From: Hyphomicrobiales bacterium
Lineage (GTDB): Bacteria > Pseudomonadota > Alphaproteobacteria > Rhizobiales > Xanthobacteraceae
Reading direction: 5' to 3'
DNA: 33,115 bases
Assembly (NCBI GenBank): GCA_017305455.1
Contig: JAFKKO010000145.1
Span: forward strand, 1-33,115
Position numbers and translations under genes: made by a program. How positions within the stretch are numbered: the stretch's first letter is position 1; each line of letters opens with the position of its first letter. Positions 9,025 through 18,429 of this stretch are shown here, piece after piece. The notes beneath the pieces were generated by a model. It did no database searches. It worked only from the letters and a program-made list of their open reading frames with translations, and was not told the DNA's origin.

Positions 9025-9232
9025 CAACGATGATCGGAAGCGCCGTTCCGGATTTTCCAGCCGCTTACGGCATGCCGGAAATTATCGTGCGGGGGGAATT
9101 TAGAGAGCCGGAACGCCAAGGTAAAGCCTTTAGCGGCGTATCGGCGTATCGATTCCTCGCGGGGCAACGACTGATTGGCACGCAAGGGATGGGCAGGAAA
9201 TTTGCCAACGGACTTGGCGAGAGATCGAATAG

Positions 9233-9292
9233 CCGGATCAAGTGACCGGATATCGCGTCGCCGGATATCGAGCGGCCGGATCGTGGCCGGAT
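9233..9292. repeat. Cluster of five CCGGAT units
   Basis: CCGGAT starts at 9233, 9246, 9261, 9276 and 9287, giving spacings of 13, 15, 15 and 11 bp. The 10-mer CCGGATATCG occurs twice exactly 15 bp apart (9246 and 9261). It lies between the mop 3' end and the modA promoter. It could be a local short-repeat expansion or a multi-site binding array. Confidence 0.6.
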
Positions 9293-9304
9293 CAATGAAC
9301 GCGC

Positions 9305-9327
9305 GGGCGCGGATCTCATCCGCGCCC
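9305..9327 (-). terminator. Perfect 10-bp hairpin downstream of mop
   Basis: GGGCGCGGAT and ATCCGCGCCC pair perfectly around a 3-nt loop, 17 bp after the mop stop codon on the minus strand. There is no U-run behind it, so it is either an unusual intrinsic terminator or a 3'-end stabilising hairpin. Confidence 0.6.
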
Positions 9328-9344
9328 GATCTTCGGCGGCAGGA

Positions 9345-9554
9345 TCAGTCCACCGCGATCATGACGTCGGAGGCCTTGATCACCGCGGTTACCGCGCCGC
9401 CGGCCTTGAGGCCGAGCTGATCGACCGCCTCGTTGGTGATCGAGGCGGTCACGATCTGGCCGCCGCCGATATCGACGCGGACATGGGAGGTGGTGGCGCC
9501 CTTGGTCACTTCGACCACTTTGCCCTTGATCTGGTTGCGTGCACTGATGCGCAT
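9345..9554 (-). CDS. mop: Single-domain molybdate-binding protein (Mop/TOBE)
   Basis: A 69-residue cytoplasmic molbindin. The sequence MRISARNQIKGKVVEVTKGA and the later ITNEAVDQLGLKAG and VIKASDVMIAVD are hallmarks of Mop/TOBE domains, which bind molybdate or tungstate at subunit interfaces of an oligomer. The second ATG (9554) was chosen over that at 9560, because GGAGA lies 6 nt before it but directly abuts the first. The gene lies on the same strand as, and upstream of, modABC. Because ModC here lacks this domain, Mop may provide the missing molybdate-sensing or storage function; that link is inference. Confidence 0.92.
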   Translation of the reverse strand: MRISARNQIKGKVVEVTKGATTSHVRVDIGGGQIVTASITNEAVDQLGLKAGGAVTAVIKASDVMIAVD

Positions 9555-9599
9555 GGACATTCTCCGAATTTTTGAAACACGGCGTGCTTCGGTGGGGGT

Positions 9600-9635
9600 C
9601 TGCGAGATAAGGAATAACTGTATTCCGGCAAATAT
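9600..9635 (-). promoter_or_regulatory. Candidate mop promoter with internal dyad operator
   Basis: Read on the minus strand, TTGCCG is followed after about 16 nt by TATCTC, a plausible -35/-10 pair. Between them sits a perfect inverted repeat GGAATA-ACTG-TATTCC (9611-9626). A dyad in the spacer is the layout of many repressor sites and MerR-like activators. The regulator is unknown; a molybdate-responsive ModE/MopA-type factor would make sense by context. Confidence 0.4.
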
Positions 9636-9688
9636 AGCGGTGTCGTGACATCAAGCCTAGCCGGAGGAATAGGTGCTGTTCATGCCGT

Positions 9689-9714
9689 GTTCAATTGCGG
9701 AATCGCAATTGAAC
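9689..9714 (-). terminator. 11-bp perfect hairpin after mepA
   Basis: GTTCAATTGCG and CGCAATTGAAC pair without mismatch around a GAAT loop, starting 15 bp after the mepA stop on the minus strand. No U-tract follows, so it may act as a 3'-end structure rather than a classical terminator. Confidence 0.55.
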
Positions 9715-9728
9715 GGGTGCCTACGACT

Positions 9729-10682
9729 TTAGGGGGAGAGCACCACCTGACGGCATTCAGGCGGCAGGTCGGCGAGGGTGAGTGGCGGTTTCGGCTTCGG
9801 CGGCGTCGCCGGCGGCTTGGGATGCAGCACCGCGTCGCTGAACCAATAAGCGAGATCGCCGGCGCTGCAATGCTCACCGTGATCGGGCGGCGCCTGCGGC
9901 TCGCAGGCGGCGGCACCATGCGGACACTTGATGCGGATGTGGAAGTGATAATTGTGGCCGTACATCGGTCGCACTTTCGACAGCCAGCTTCGCTCACCCT
10001 TGGCCTCGCGGCACAGTGCCTTCTTGATCGCGGCATTGACGAAGATGCGTTCGACCTGCGGCTCCTGCGCCGCGGCGCGGATCACCGACAGATGCTGCGG
10101 CGTCCACACCTTCGGATCGATGTCGAGACGGTTCGCCGCCACCATGTTGACCGCCGACATCTCCTCGCGCTCGTTGCGCGAGAGCATGCGGCGCGGCATT
10201 GGCGTCAGCCAGATGTCGGCATCGAGCCCGATCTGATGGCTGGCGTGGCCGGTGAACATCGGCCCGCCGCGCGGCTGCGACATGTCGCCGACCAGCAGGC
10301 CCGGCCAGCCCGCGACCTTGTTGACCTTGGTCGACAGCCGTTCGAGCAGCGCGACCAGTTCAGGATTGCCCCAGTTGCGGTTGCGCGACAGCCGCATCAC
10401 TTGCCAGGTCTGACCGTTGATCGGCAGCGCCTGCGCGCCGGCGAGGCAGCCCTTGGCGTAAAAGCCGATCGAGCGCACCGGCGAGGAGGCCGGCGTTGCC
10501 TTGCGGCCGAAAATCTCCTTGGCGGCGAGCTGCGGATCGTTCGGATCGGCGAGCGGCGGCAGCGGCTTCGGATCGAGCGTGCCCTTGGTCTGTGCGTTCG
10601 CCGGGGCGCTCGCCGCGAGCGCCAGCAGCGCGGCGGCCACCGTCGTTCGCATCGGCCCGAGAATCACGCGGCGGCTTCGCAT
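9729..10682 (-). CDS. mepA: Penicillin-insensitive murein endopeptidase
   Basis: A 317-residue periplasmic LAS-family metallopeptidase that cuts D-Ala-meso-DAP cross-links in peptidoglycan. Zinc ligands are visible: His and Asp of the HxxGxxxD motif (GHASHQIGLDADIW) and the HFHIR motif (HNYHFHIRIKCP). A signal peptide ends near PANAQ. The chosen start (ATG 10682) gives MRSRRVILGP before the hydrophobic core, containing a twin-arginine-like SRRVIL. A shorter start at 10652 (MRTTVAAALLAL) would be an ordinary Sec signal. Neither has a clear ribosome binding site. The C-terminus is Pro-rich and ends with a conserved-looking LPPECRQVV segment. Confidence 0.92.
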   Translation of the reverse strand: MRSRRVILGPMRTTVAAALLALAASAPANAQTKGTLDPKPLPPLADPNDPQLAAKEIFGRKATPASSPVRSIGFYAKGCLAGAQALPINGQTWQVMRLSRNRNWGNPELVALLERLSTKVNKVAGWPGLLVGDMSQPRGGPMFTGHASHQIGLDADIWLTPMPRRMLSRNEREEMSAVNMVAANRLDIDPKVWTPQHLSVIRAAAQEPQVERIFVNAAIKKALCREAKGERSWLSKVRPMYGHNYHFHIRIKCPHGAAACEPQAPPDHGEHCSAGDLAYWFSDAVLHPKPPATPPKPKPPLTLADLPPECRQVVLSP

Positions 10683-11105
10683 GATGAGTTTATAGCCGAG
10701 CCGGGCCGTTCCGACGAGACCGCGCCCGCCGCAGGATTCATGATGGGGATCGGGAGATGCGCTTCCGGGGCAGCGTCCGGGATATTCATCGGGCCTTAAC
10801 CGTATTGTCGATTGAGACGCCTCGGGGGCGCGCCGGTTCCTGCGGCCGGCGGCGGCGCTTTGGCGAGGAAGTGGAGGAGGTTATTCTCTGAAAGCCCCGA
10901 TTGCGGAGGAATTTGTGCGCGGCCGCCAACAATTCATGCGGGTCGGCCTTCGGTATTTCTTAAGCCGGTCCACTTTGTCTCAACCCTTGTCTCGCCGGCG
11001 CATGACGGTCCTGCATCACGGAACCGGCGGTGAGTGGTCCAGGATACTGTTTCTTAGACAGTTGCCTGAACACTGCCGGCAATACGCAGGTGGGGTCGCG
11101 GAACA
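10683..11105. other. Non-coding stretch between mepA and the PAS-GGDEF-EAL gene
   Basis: About 420 bp between divergent genes. Small open frames here have no family resemblance or ribosome binding sites. The only local structure seen is a near-perfect 17-bp dyad at 11046-11062. Promoters for both neighbours must lie here, but no convincing -35/-10 pair was recognised. Confidence 0.5.
11046..11062 (+). promoter_or_regulatory. 17-bp near-palindrome before the PAS-GGDEF-EAL gene
   Basis: ACTGTTTCTTAGACAGT is symmetric at the outer five pairs and one inner pair, with one wobble pair and one mismatch. It ends 43 bp before the start codon at 11106. It could be a dimer-binding operator; no known motif is recognised. 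Confidence 0.25.
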
Positions 11106-13316
11106 ATGCCGGTTGCTCGGCCAATAAGACCAAAAAAACGCAGAGTGGCGGCACAGCGCACCAGACGCTGGCTGAAGGCTGCTCCGAAACTGGGACTGCG
11201 CGCGCGTCCGGGCTCTGCGACTGGCGACGCTTTGCGCGATTGCAGCGACGGGGAGACCGCGCTTGCCGAAGCCCGCAAGGCGCATGACCGTTTGCACGAG
11301 GCGATCGATCTGCTGCCGCAGGGCATCGTGTTTTTCGATGCCGAAGGGCGCTTCGTTCTCTGGAACAGGAAATACGCCGAAATCTACAACGCCACCTCAC
11401 ATATGTTCAGGCCGGGCGCCCGGTTCGAGGACATCGTGCGGGCCGGCGTGGCGCAGGAGTGCTATCCCGAAGCGAAAGGCCGCGAGGAAGAGTGGATCAC
11501 CGAGCGGATGGCGCAGTTTGCAAAGCCCACCAACCGCCGCGAAGTGACTCTGACCGACGGGCGCTGCCTGTTGATCGAGGAGCGCGCCACCAAGGACGGC
11601 GGCGTGGTCGGCCTGCGCGTCGACATCACCGAGCTCAAGCAGCGCGAAGCTTCCTTCCGTCTGCTGTTCGAGAGCAACCCGGTGCCGATGATCGTGTGCG
11701 AGATCGACACCAAACGGGTCGTCGGCGTCAACGAGGCGGCGCTCGCCCATTACGGCTATCCGCGCGAGAAGTTCGAGAAGCTCACCATCCACGATATTCA
11801 GGCCTTCGAGCCCGACCTGCCATGGGATGGCGACCAGAGCATCGACGAGCGCAACGCGCGAACCTGGCAACACACCAAGGCTGACGGTTCACTGATCGAT
11901 GTCGCGGTCTATTCGCGGCGCCTGACTTTCGAGGAGCGCCCTGCGGCCCTGCTGGCGCTGATGGACATCACCGAGCGCAAGCGCGCCGAGGCGCATCTGG
12001 CATTCGCCGCCCAGCACGACAATCTCACCGGTCTTGCCAACCGCGCGCTGCTTTGCCGGCAGCTTGACGATCGCCTCATCCACACCCGCCGCAACCGCAA
12101 GAAAGTGGCGGTGCTGTTCTTGAATCTCGACGGCTTCAAGGCGATCAACGATACGCTCGGCCACGGCATCGGCGACAGGGTCCTGGTCGGCGTCGCACGC
12201 CGCCTGCAATCGGTGCTGCGCGAGGAAGATTCGATCGCACGGCTTGGCTCCGACGAATTCGCCATCGTGCAGTCGGACGTGACGCGGCCGGAAGATGCCG
12301 CTCTGCTGGCCGAGCGGCTGCTGATGACCAACAGTGATCCGTATGTGTTCGACGGCCACACCGTGATGTGCGGCGCCAGCATTGGCATTGCGATCGGCCC
12401 CGGCGACGGTGAAGACGCCGACAAGCTGCTCAAGAACGCCAACATGGCACTGTCGCGTGCCAAGAGCGAGGGGCGCGGCGTGTTCAGCTTCTTCGAGGCG
12501 GACATGGACGCGCGCGCGCAGAAGCGCCGCCACATCGAAATGGAGCTGCGCGCGGCGATCGACGACGGCGCGCTGCAGGCGCATTATCAGCCGCTGATCG
12601 ATCTGAAGAGCGGGCGCATCACCGGCGCCGAGGCGCTGGTGCGCTGGCCGCATCCGGTGCGCGGCACGGTGTCGCCGGCGGAGTTTATCCCGGTTGCGGA
12701 AGAAACCGGCCTGATCAATCCGATCGGCAATCTGATGCTGCGCCGCGCTTGCATGGATGCGGCAAGCTGGCCGGGAGATGCGCGCGTCGCGGTCAATCTG
12801 TCGCCGCTGCAATTCCGGGTCGGCAATCTGCTGGCAATGGTGATGGACGCGCTCAAGCAGTCCGGCCTGCCGCCGAGGCGGCTCGAACTCGAGATCACCG
12901 AGACACTGCTGCTGGAGAAAAGCGATCATGTGCTGGCGACGCTGCACGCCTTGCGCGCGCTTGGCGTGCGCATCTCGATGGACGATTTCGGCACCGGCTA
13001 TTCGAGCTTGAGCTATCTGCGCAGCTTTCCGTTCGACAAGATCAAGATCGACCGCTCCTTCGTCAGCGATCTTGCCGCCAATCACGAGGCGCATGCGATC
13101 GTACGCTCGATCATCAGCCTCGGCATGAGTCTCGGCGTCACCATCACCGCCGAAGGCGTCGAGACCGAGGCTGAACTGGGCTGCCTGCGCGCCGAAGGCT
13201 GCCACGAAGCGCAGGGCTTCCTGTTCAGCCGCGCGCGGCCGAACGCCGAGATCGTGCAACTGCTCGCCGCCCAGCATGCCGTGCTCGGTTCGGCACAACC
13301 TGCCGTCATGGGTTGA
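11106..13316 (+). CDS. PAS-PAS-GGDEF-EAL cyclic-di-GMP protein, probable phosphodiesterase
   Basis: A 736-residue soluble signalling protein. Residues 1-40 form a basic leader, followed by a short coiled region, PAS domains at about 65-175 and 185-290, a GGDEF domain at about 298-460 and an EAL domain at 475-715. The EAL domain is complete: EAL (509-511), N564, E596, D626-D627, K647, E683 and Q703, all expected for hydrolysis of c-di-GMP. The GGDEF domain looks inactive: the signature reads GSDEF (381-385), and the metal-binding Asp of the usual D-x-D-x-FK motif is Asn340 (NLDGFK). The likely net role is c-di-GMP breakdown, with the GGDEF domain perhaps sensing GTP. No membrane helix is seen. 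The start has only a weak ribosome binding site. Confidence 0.9.
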   Translation: MPVARPIRPKKRRVAAQRTRRWLKAAPKLGLRARPGSATGDALRDCSDGETALAEARKAHDRLHEAIDLLPQGIVFFDAEGRFVLWNRKYAEIYNATSHMFRPGARFEDIVRAGVAQECYPEAKGREEEWITERMAQFAKPTNRREVTLTDGRCLLIEERATKDGGVVGLRVDITELKQREASFRLLFESNPVPMIVCEIDTKRVVGVNEAALAHYGYPREKFEKLTIHDIQAFEPDLPWDGDQSIDERNARTWQHTKADGSLIDVAVYSRRLTFEERPAALLALMDITERKRAEAHLAFAAQHDNLTGLANRALLCRQLDDRLIHTRRNRKKVAVLFLNLDGFKAINDTLGHGIGDRVLVGVARRLQSVLREEDSIARLGSDEFAIVQSDVTRPEDAALLAERLLMTNSDPYVFDGHTVMCGASIGIAIGPGDGEDADKLLKNANMALSRAKSEGRGVFSFFEADMDARAQKRRHIEMELRAAIDDGALQAHYQPLIDLKSGRITGAEALVRWPHPVRGTVSPAEFIPVAEETGLINPIGNLMLRRACMDAASWPGDARVAVNLSPLQFRVGNLLAMVMDALKQSGLPPRRLELEITETLLLEKSDHVLATLHALRALGVRISMDDFGTGYSSLSYLRSFPFDKIKIDRSFVSDLAANHEAHAIVRSIISLGMSLGVTITAEGVETEAELGCLRAEGCHEAQGFLFSRARPNAEIVQLLAAQHAVLGSAQPAVMG

Positions 13317-13345
13317 CACGCGGCGATCACCGCACAGCCGGACTC

Positions 13346-13382
13346 AAAAAGGCCGCCGCTGCCAAACTGGCCGCGGCGGCCT
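13346..13382 (-). terminator. Strong terminator between convergent genes (U-run on the minus strand)
   Basis: AGGCCGCCGC (13350-13359) pairs with GCGGCGGCCT (13373-13382), a perfect 10-bp GC-rich stem. On the minus strand it is followed by TTTTT (13350-13346), giving a classical intrinsic terminator for the YegP-like gene. It may also end the EAL gene on the plus strand, where the U-run is poor. Confidence 0.8.
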
Positions 13383-13420
13383 CTTGTCGTTCAAATCGTC
13401 AAATTGAAAAGGACCGCTGG

Positions 13421-13603
13421 CTATTTGGTCTGGTCGTCGAGCGTTGCATCCGGCGCGTGCTTCTTGATCGAGTCGATCGCGCTCAGCGCCGAGGCCTTCT
13501 GCGCATAGCCTTCCGAGCTGCACATGGTCTCGCCGTTCGAGGCCTTGAAGCGAAACCGGAATTCTCCCGCCTTGTCCTTGTAGACTTCGAATTTGTAGGC
13601 CAT
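13421..13603 (-). CDS. Small YegP/DUF1508-family protein
   Basis: A 60-residue protein (MAYKFEVYKDKAGEFRFRFK...) matching the DUF1508/YegP fold, a short beta-rich module. The tell-tale motif is F-x-V-Y-K-D-x-x-G-E-F-R-F-R, then KASNGE and SEGYAQKASALSAIDSIKK. The molecular function of the family is not established. The ATG at 13603 is preceded by GGAGA at good spacing; the longer open frame to 13666 is not needed. A strong terminator follows the gene, so it is probably a single-gene transcript. Confidence 0.87.
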   Translation of the reverse strand: MAYKFEVYKDKAGEFRFRFKASNGETMCSSEGYAQKASALSAIDSIKKHAPDATLDDQTK

Positions 13604-13765
13604 TGCCGTCTCCGTTGCCTGAGATGAACGCGCAGGCAGCGTCGTGGCATCATGGGGTGGTGTCAAGCGCGCATCGTGCCGGCGCAGTGTCCGGAGCGCG
13701 GTATGATGTGCGGACCGGCGGACTGGTTCAGTGCGGAATTTTCATCAGATGAAAGTGGATCGCTC

Positions 13766-15592
<1,827 letters not shown>

Positions 15593-15650
15593 CACGGCAA
15601 CCTCTGAAACGAACTTCGGAAGCAAACGGGCACTCTCAACTCCTCAGTTT

Positions 15651-15728
15651 CCAGTGCCGCTTTCGATTTGACGTTCCTGTAAGGAATTCGCGGCTGCGAC
15701 TGCAGGAACGTCAAATCGGCGGCACTGG
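15651..15728. repeat. Second long bulged hairpin upstream of lepA (hairpin 2)
   Basis: Left arm: CCAGTGCCGC (15651-15660), an extra TTT (15661-15663), then CGATTTGACGTTCCTG (15664-15679). Right arm: exact complements of the inner 16 nt (15703-15718) and outer 10 nt (15719-15728). The loop is again 23 nt (15680-15702). It has the same bulge and loop as hairpin 1, and related arm sequence (AGTGCC..TTT....GA.GTTC.T), but in the opposite orientation. Only 15 nt separate the two. Confidence 0.9.
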
Positions 15729-15866
15729 TTGTCATGGCGGCGAGATAGCATCTGGGCATTTGCCGGCAAAGCGGAATTCGGTGCTGCCGCAGGGAATTTG
15801 GCTGGCGAAACGGGCCCCGTTTGGGCGGCAATTGCCGTGGCCTGCGGGCGCTGCTAGCAGTTGGAG

Positions 15867-17552
15867 ATGGAACATCCAGCGAGTCCCGCGGTGCGGCCGC
15901 AAACCGGCCTCAAATCCCGGCAGAAGGCCCGGCTGCGCCATGTGCCGGTGTCGCGGCGTCTGGCCGCATGGGTGGCGGCGCTCGCCCATGACGACAAGAC
16001 CAGCACGCGCTTTGTCATCGCCTTCGCCGCGATCCACGCGCTGCTCTGGACCATGATCCTGACCGCGCTCAAGGGTGCGCAGGACCTCCATTTCGACGTC
16101 ACCGAGGCCTATGCCTGGGGCCGCAAATTCCTGCTCGGCTACGGCAAGCATCCGCCGCTGTCGGGCTGGGTCTCGGGCGTCTGGTTCCGGATCTTTCCCG
16201 CCACCGACTGGGCCGCCTATGCGCTGGCGATGACGGCGGCGGCGTGCGGCCTCGTGATCTGCTGGCTGATCGCCCGCCGCGTGGTCGGGCCGCGCCGCGC
16301 CATGTTCGCCATGGTGATGCTGGCGCTTTATCCGATGTTCAATCTCAAGGGCTTCAAATACAACCCGGACGTCCTGCAGCTTGCGATGCTGCCGCTGGTG
16401 GTGCTGGCCTATCTCGACGCCTTCGACAAGCGCAGCGCGCGCTCCGGCGTCTGGCTCGGCCTGGCCGGCGCCGCGGCTCTCCTGACGAAATACTGGGCGC
16501 TGACGGTGATCGGTGCGGTCGGGCTCGCGGCGCTGCTGCATCCGGACCGACTCGCCTTCCTGCGCTCGCCGGCGCCGTGGGTCGCGCTCGCGGTGATGCT
16601 GCTCGCGATCAGCCCGCATCTGTGGTGGCTGAAGCAGGTCGAGTTCGCGCCGCTGATCTATGCCGGTGATGTCTATGGCGCGCGGCCGATCCTGGAGACA
16701 GTGCGGCGCGCCTCGACCTATTCGCTGCATCATCTCGCCTTCCTGCTGTTTCCGATCGCGTGCGGCGCCATTGCGCTGGCCTGGCGGCTGCAATGGTGGC
16801 GCTCGCTGCGCCAGCGCGGCGTGGTGGGCGAATTCATCGCCTCGGTGAAGCGGCCATGGGCGCGCGGGCCCAACGCCAACGTCAATCTGTCCCGCGCGCG
16901 GCAGATCTGGGCGATCGCGATCATTCTCGCCTTCGTGCCGCAGTTTGTCGCGCCGTTATTCCACATCACCGTCAAGAGCGACTGGGGCATCCCGCTGTTC
17001 TTCCTGGTGCCGCTGGCGCTGGTCGCGATCCCGGCGCTGCGGGTGCCGCAAATGGCGCTGATCCGCCTGATGCTGATCTGGGCCGGCTTCACCTTCATCA
17101 TGCTGGTGATCTCGCCGATCATCGCGGCGCAGACGGTGCGCCAGCATGGTCCGGCGGGCGCGTCCTTCGCGCCGCGCTCGGAATTCGCATTGCAACTGAC
17201 CGAGGCCTGGCGCGCGCGCTTCAACCGGCGCTGGGCGGTGGTGGTGGCGAGTACCGAGGCCGGCACGCCGATGACCTTCTACAGCCCGGATCATCCGGCG
17301 ACGTTCACACCGGGCGAATTGTGGGGCTCGGGCCTGTCGAGCCTGGAGGAGGCGAAGCAGCGCGGCTTCATCGGTATCTGCGACACCACCGATTTCCGGC
17401 TGGCCACCTGCGAGGCGTGGATGGCAGCGAATACGGAAGGTGCGGAGAACATCAGCATCACCGCGCGCCGTTATTTCCACGGCAAAGCGGGACCGGCGGT
17501 GCGCTGGAAGATCTGGATCATGCCGCCGCTGCGCGAGGGCGAGGACGAATAA
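15867..17552 (+). CDS. GT39/ArnT-like membrane glycosyltransferase
   Basis: A 561-residue polytopic protein with a basic cytoplasmic N-terminus of about 45 residues, about 11-12 hydrophobic segments, and a C-terminal soluble part of about 130 residues. The first outside loop, FDVTEAYAWGRKFLLGYGKHPPLSGW, resembles the acidic catalytic loop of PMT_2 (GT39/GT83) enzymes, which transfer sugar from a polyprenyl-phosphate donor. Acceptor and sugar are unknown. The ATG at 15867 was chosen; TTG at 15861 is possible, as a GGAG abuts the ATG without spacing. It is convergent with ptsH and separated from it by repeat copy 2. Confidence 0.75.
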   Translation: MEHPASPAVRPQTGLKSRQKARLRHVPVSRRLAAWVAALAHDDKTSTRFVIAFAAIHALLWTMILTALKGAQDLHFDVTEAYAWGRKFLLGYGKHPPLSGWVSGVWFRIFPATDWAAYALAMTAAACGLVICWLIARRVVGPRRAMFAMVMLALYPMFNLKGFKYNPDVLQLAMLPLVVLAYLDAFDKRSARSGVWLGLAGAAALLTKYWALTVIGAVGLAALLHPDRLAFLRSPAPWVALAVMLLAISPHLWWLKQVEFAPLIYAGDVYGARPILETVRRASTYSLHHLAFLLFPIACGAIALAWRLQWWRSLRQRGVVGEFIASVKRPWARGPNANVNLSRARQIWAIAIILAFVPQFVAPLFHITVKSDWGIPLFFLVPLALVAIPALRVPQMALIRLMLIWAGFTFIMLVISPIIAAQTVRQHGPAGASFAPRSEFALQLTEAWRARFNRRWAVVVASTEAGTPMTFYSPDHPATFTPGELWGSGLSSLEEAKQRGFIGICDTTDFRLATCEAWMAANTEGAENISITARRYFHGKAGPAVRWKIWIMPPLREGEDE

Positions 17553-17583
17553 CGGTTCAAGTTTTAGGCTGGGCGCAGCACTG

Positions 17584-17717
17584 CTCTCTCCCCGCTGGGG
17601 AGAGGGAGTGGGGTGAGGGGGAATAGAATTCTCGATGGATCGCAACCCCTCAACCGGATCGCCATAGCGCGTAAACGCGCTTGAGACGATCCGACCTCTC
17701 TCTATAGGGAGAGGTAA
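17584..17717. repeat. REP/BIME-like palindromic element, copy 2 (R2)
   Basis: End modules are CTCTCCCC-GCT-GGGGAGAG (17586-17604) followed by GGGTGAGGGGG, and ACCTCTC...GAGAGGT (17694-17715). The middle holds CGGATCG/CGATCCG arms around GCGCG-TAAA-CGCGC (17667-17680). It fills the space between the convergent GT39-like and ptsH genes, like copy 1 between its convergent genes. Confidence 0.8.
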
Positions 17718-17725
17718 AGCGGATG

Positions 17726-18031
17726 CTATTCCTCGCCGAACTTGTTGGTGACAAGCTCGGTGATGGCGTCGAGCGCGGCCTGCGCCTCGCGGCCCTTGGC
17801 CGACACCGTGATCGAGGTGCCGATGCCGGCGGACAGCATCATCAGGCCCATGATCGAGGTGCCGCCGACGCTCTCGCCGTTGCGGGTGACGGTGAGTTCG
17901 GCGTCAAACTTCTCGGCGGTCTGCACGAATTTGGCGGAGGCGCGCGCATGCAGGCCGCGCTTGTTGGTGATGGGGATTTCGCGGACCAGATCGCCGGAGG
18001 CGCGGGCCCGATTGTCGGCTGCGTCGCTCAT
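17726..18031 (-). CDS. ptsH: Phosphocarrier protein HPr
   Basis: A 101-residue HPr of the regulatory phosphotransferase system. The PEP-dependent phosphorylation site is His28 in NKRGLHARASAKF. The HprK target is Ser59 in GGTSIMGLMML, exactly 31 residues after the His as in Bacillus HPr (15 and 46). A leader of about 13 extra residues precedes the fold. It starts inside the end of the EIIA gene (ATGA overlap). No sugar-specific EIIB/EIIC lies nearby, so the chain most likely regulates metabolism instead of importing sugar. Confidence 0.95.
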   Translation of the reverse strand: MSDAADNRARASGDLVREIPITNKRGLHARASAKFVQTAEKFDAELTVTRNGESVGGTSIMGLMMLSAGIGTSITVSAKGREAQAALDAITELVTNKFGEE

Positions 18032-18429
18032 TTTCCGGCCAGCACGCGGCTTGCGATGGTGACGTATTTGCGGCCGGCTTCCTGCGCGGCGGCGATGGCG
18101 TCGGGCAGGGCCTTTTCCTCGCGCACCTTGGCGAGTTTCACCAGCATCGGCAGATTGATGCCGGCCAGCACCTCGACCTTGGGGCGGCTCATGCAGGAGA
18201 TCGCGAGGTTGGAGGGTGTGCCGCCGAACATGTCGGTGAGAATGGCGACGCCGTCGCCGCTGTCGACGCGCTTCACCGCCTCGATGATGTCGCTGCGGCA
18301 CAAATCGGCATCGTCCTCGGCGCCGATGGTGATCGCCTCGATCTGTTTTTGCGGACCCATGACATGTTCAAGCGCCGCCTTGAACTCGTCGGCAAGACGC
18401 CCGTGGGTCACCAATACCAAGCCAATCAT
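18028..18429 (-). CDS. Mannose-family PTS EIIA component (regulatory)
   Basis: A 133-residue EIIA of the mannose family, often called EIIA(Man) or ManX/PtsM in rhizobia. The phosphorylatable His9 lies in MIGLVLVTHGRLADEF, and ILTDMFGGTPSNLA is the second family motif. It receives phosphate from HPr, whose gene overlaps it by 4 nt. The ATG at 18429 is preceded by GAGGAG at ideal distance, which settles the start. Because it stands without IIB, IIC or IID subunits, it is presumably a signalling output. Confidence 0.92.
   Translation of the reverse strand: MIGLVLVTHGRLADEFKAALEHVMGPQKQIEAITIGAEDDADLCRSDIIEAVKRVDSGDGVAILTDMFGGTPSNLAISCMSRPKVEVLAGINLPMLVKLAKVREEKALPDAIAAAQEAGRKYVTIASRVLAGK

Larger units (their letters stand above)
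8965..9344. other. Non-coding stretch between mop and modA with palindromes and CCGGAT array
   Basis: About 380 bp without a credible gene. Next to modA it should carry the modABC promoter (minus strand). A perfect 6-4-6 inverted repeat CAGAAT/ATTCTG is at 9009-9024, about 45 bp upstream of the modA start, and a CGGAA/TTCCG pair lies at about 9035-9050. Further away five CCGGAT units cluster at 9233-9292, then the mop hairpin. No molybdenum-cofactor riboswitch or classical ModE box could be recognised by eye. Confidence 0.6.

Noticed and set aside
9645-10799. 384-codon plus-strand open frame opposite mepA
   Set aside because: Antisense shadow of a well-supported gene, with Arg/His-rich low-complexity composition.
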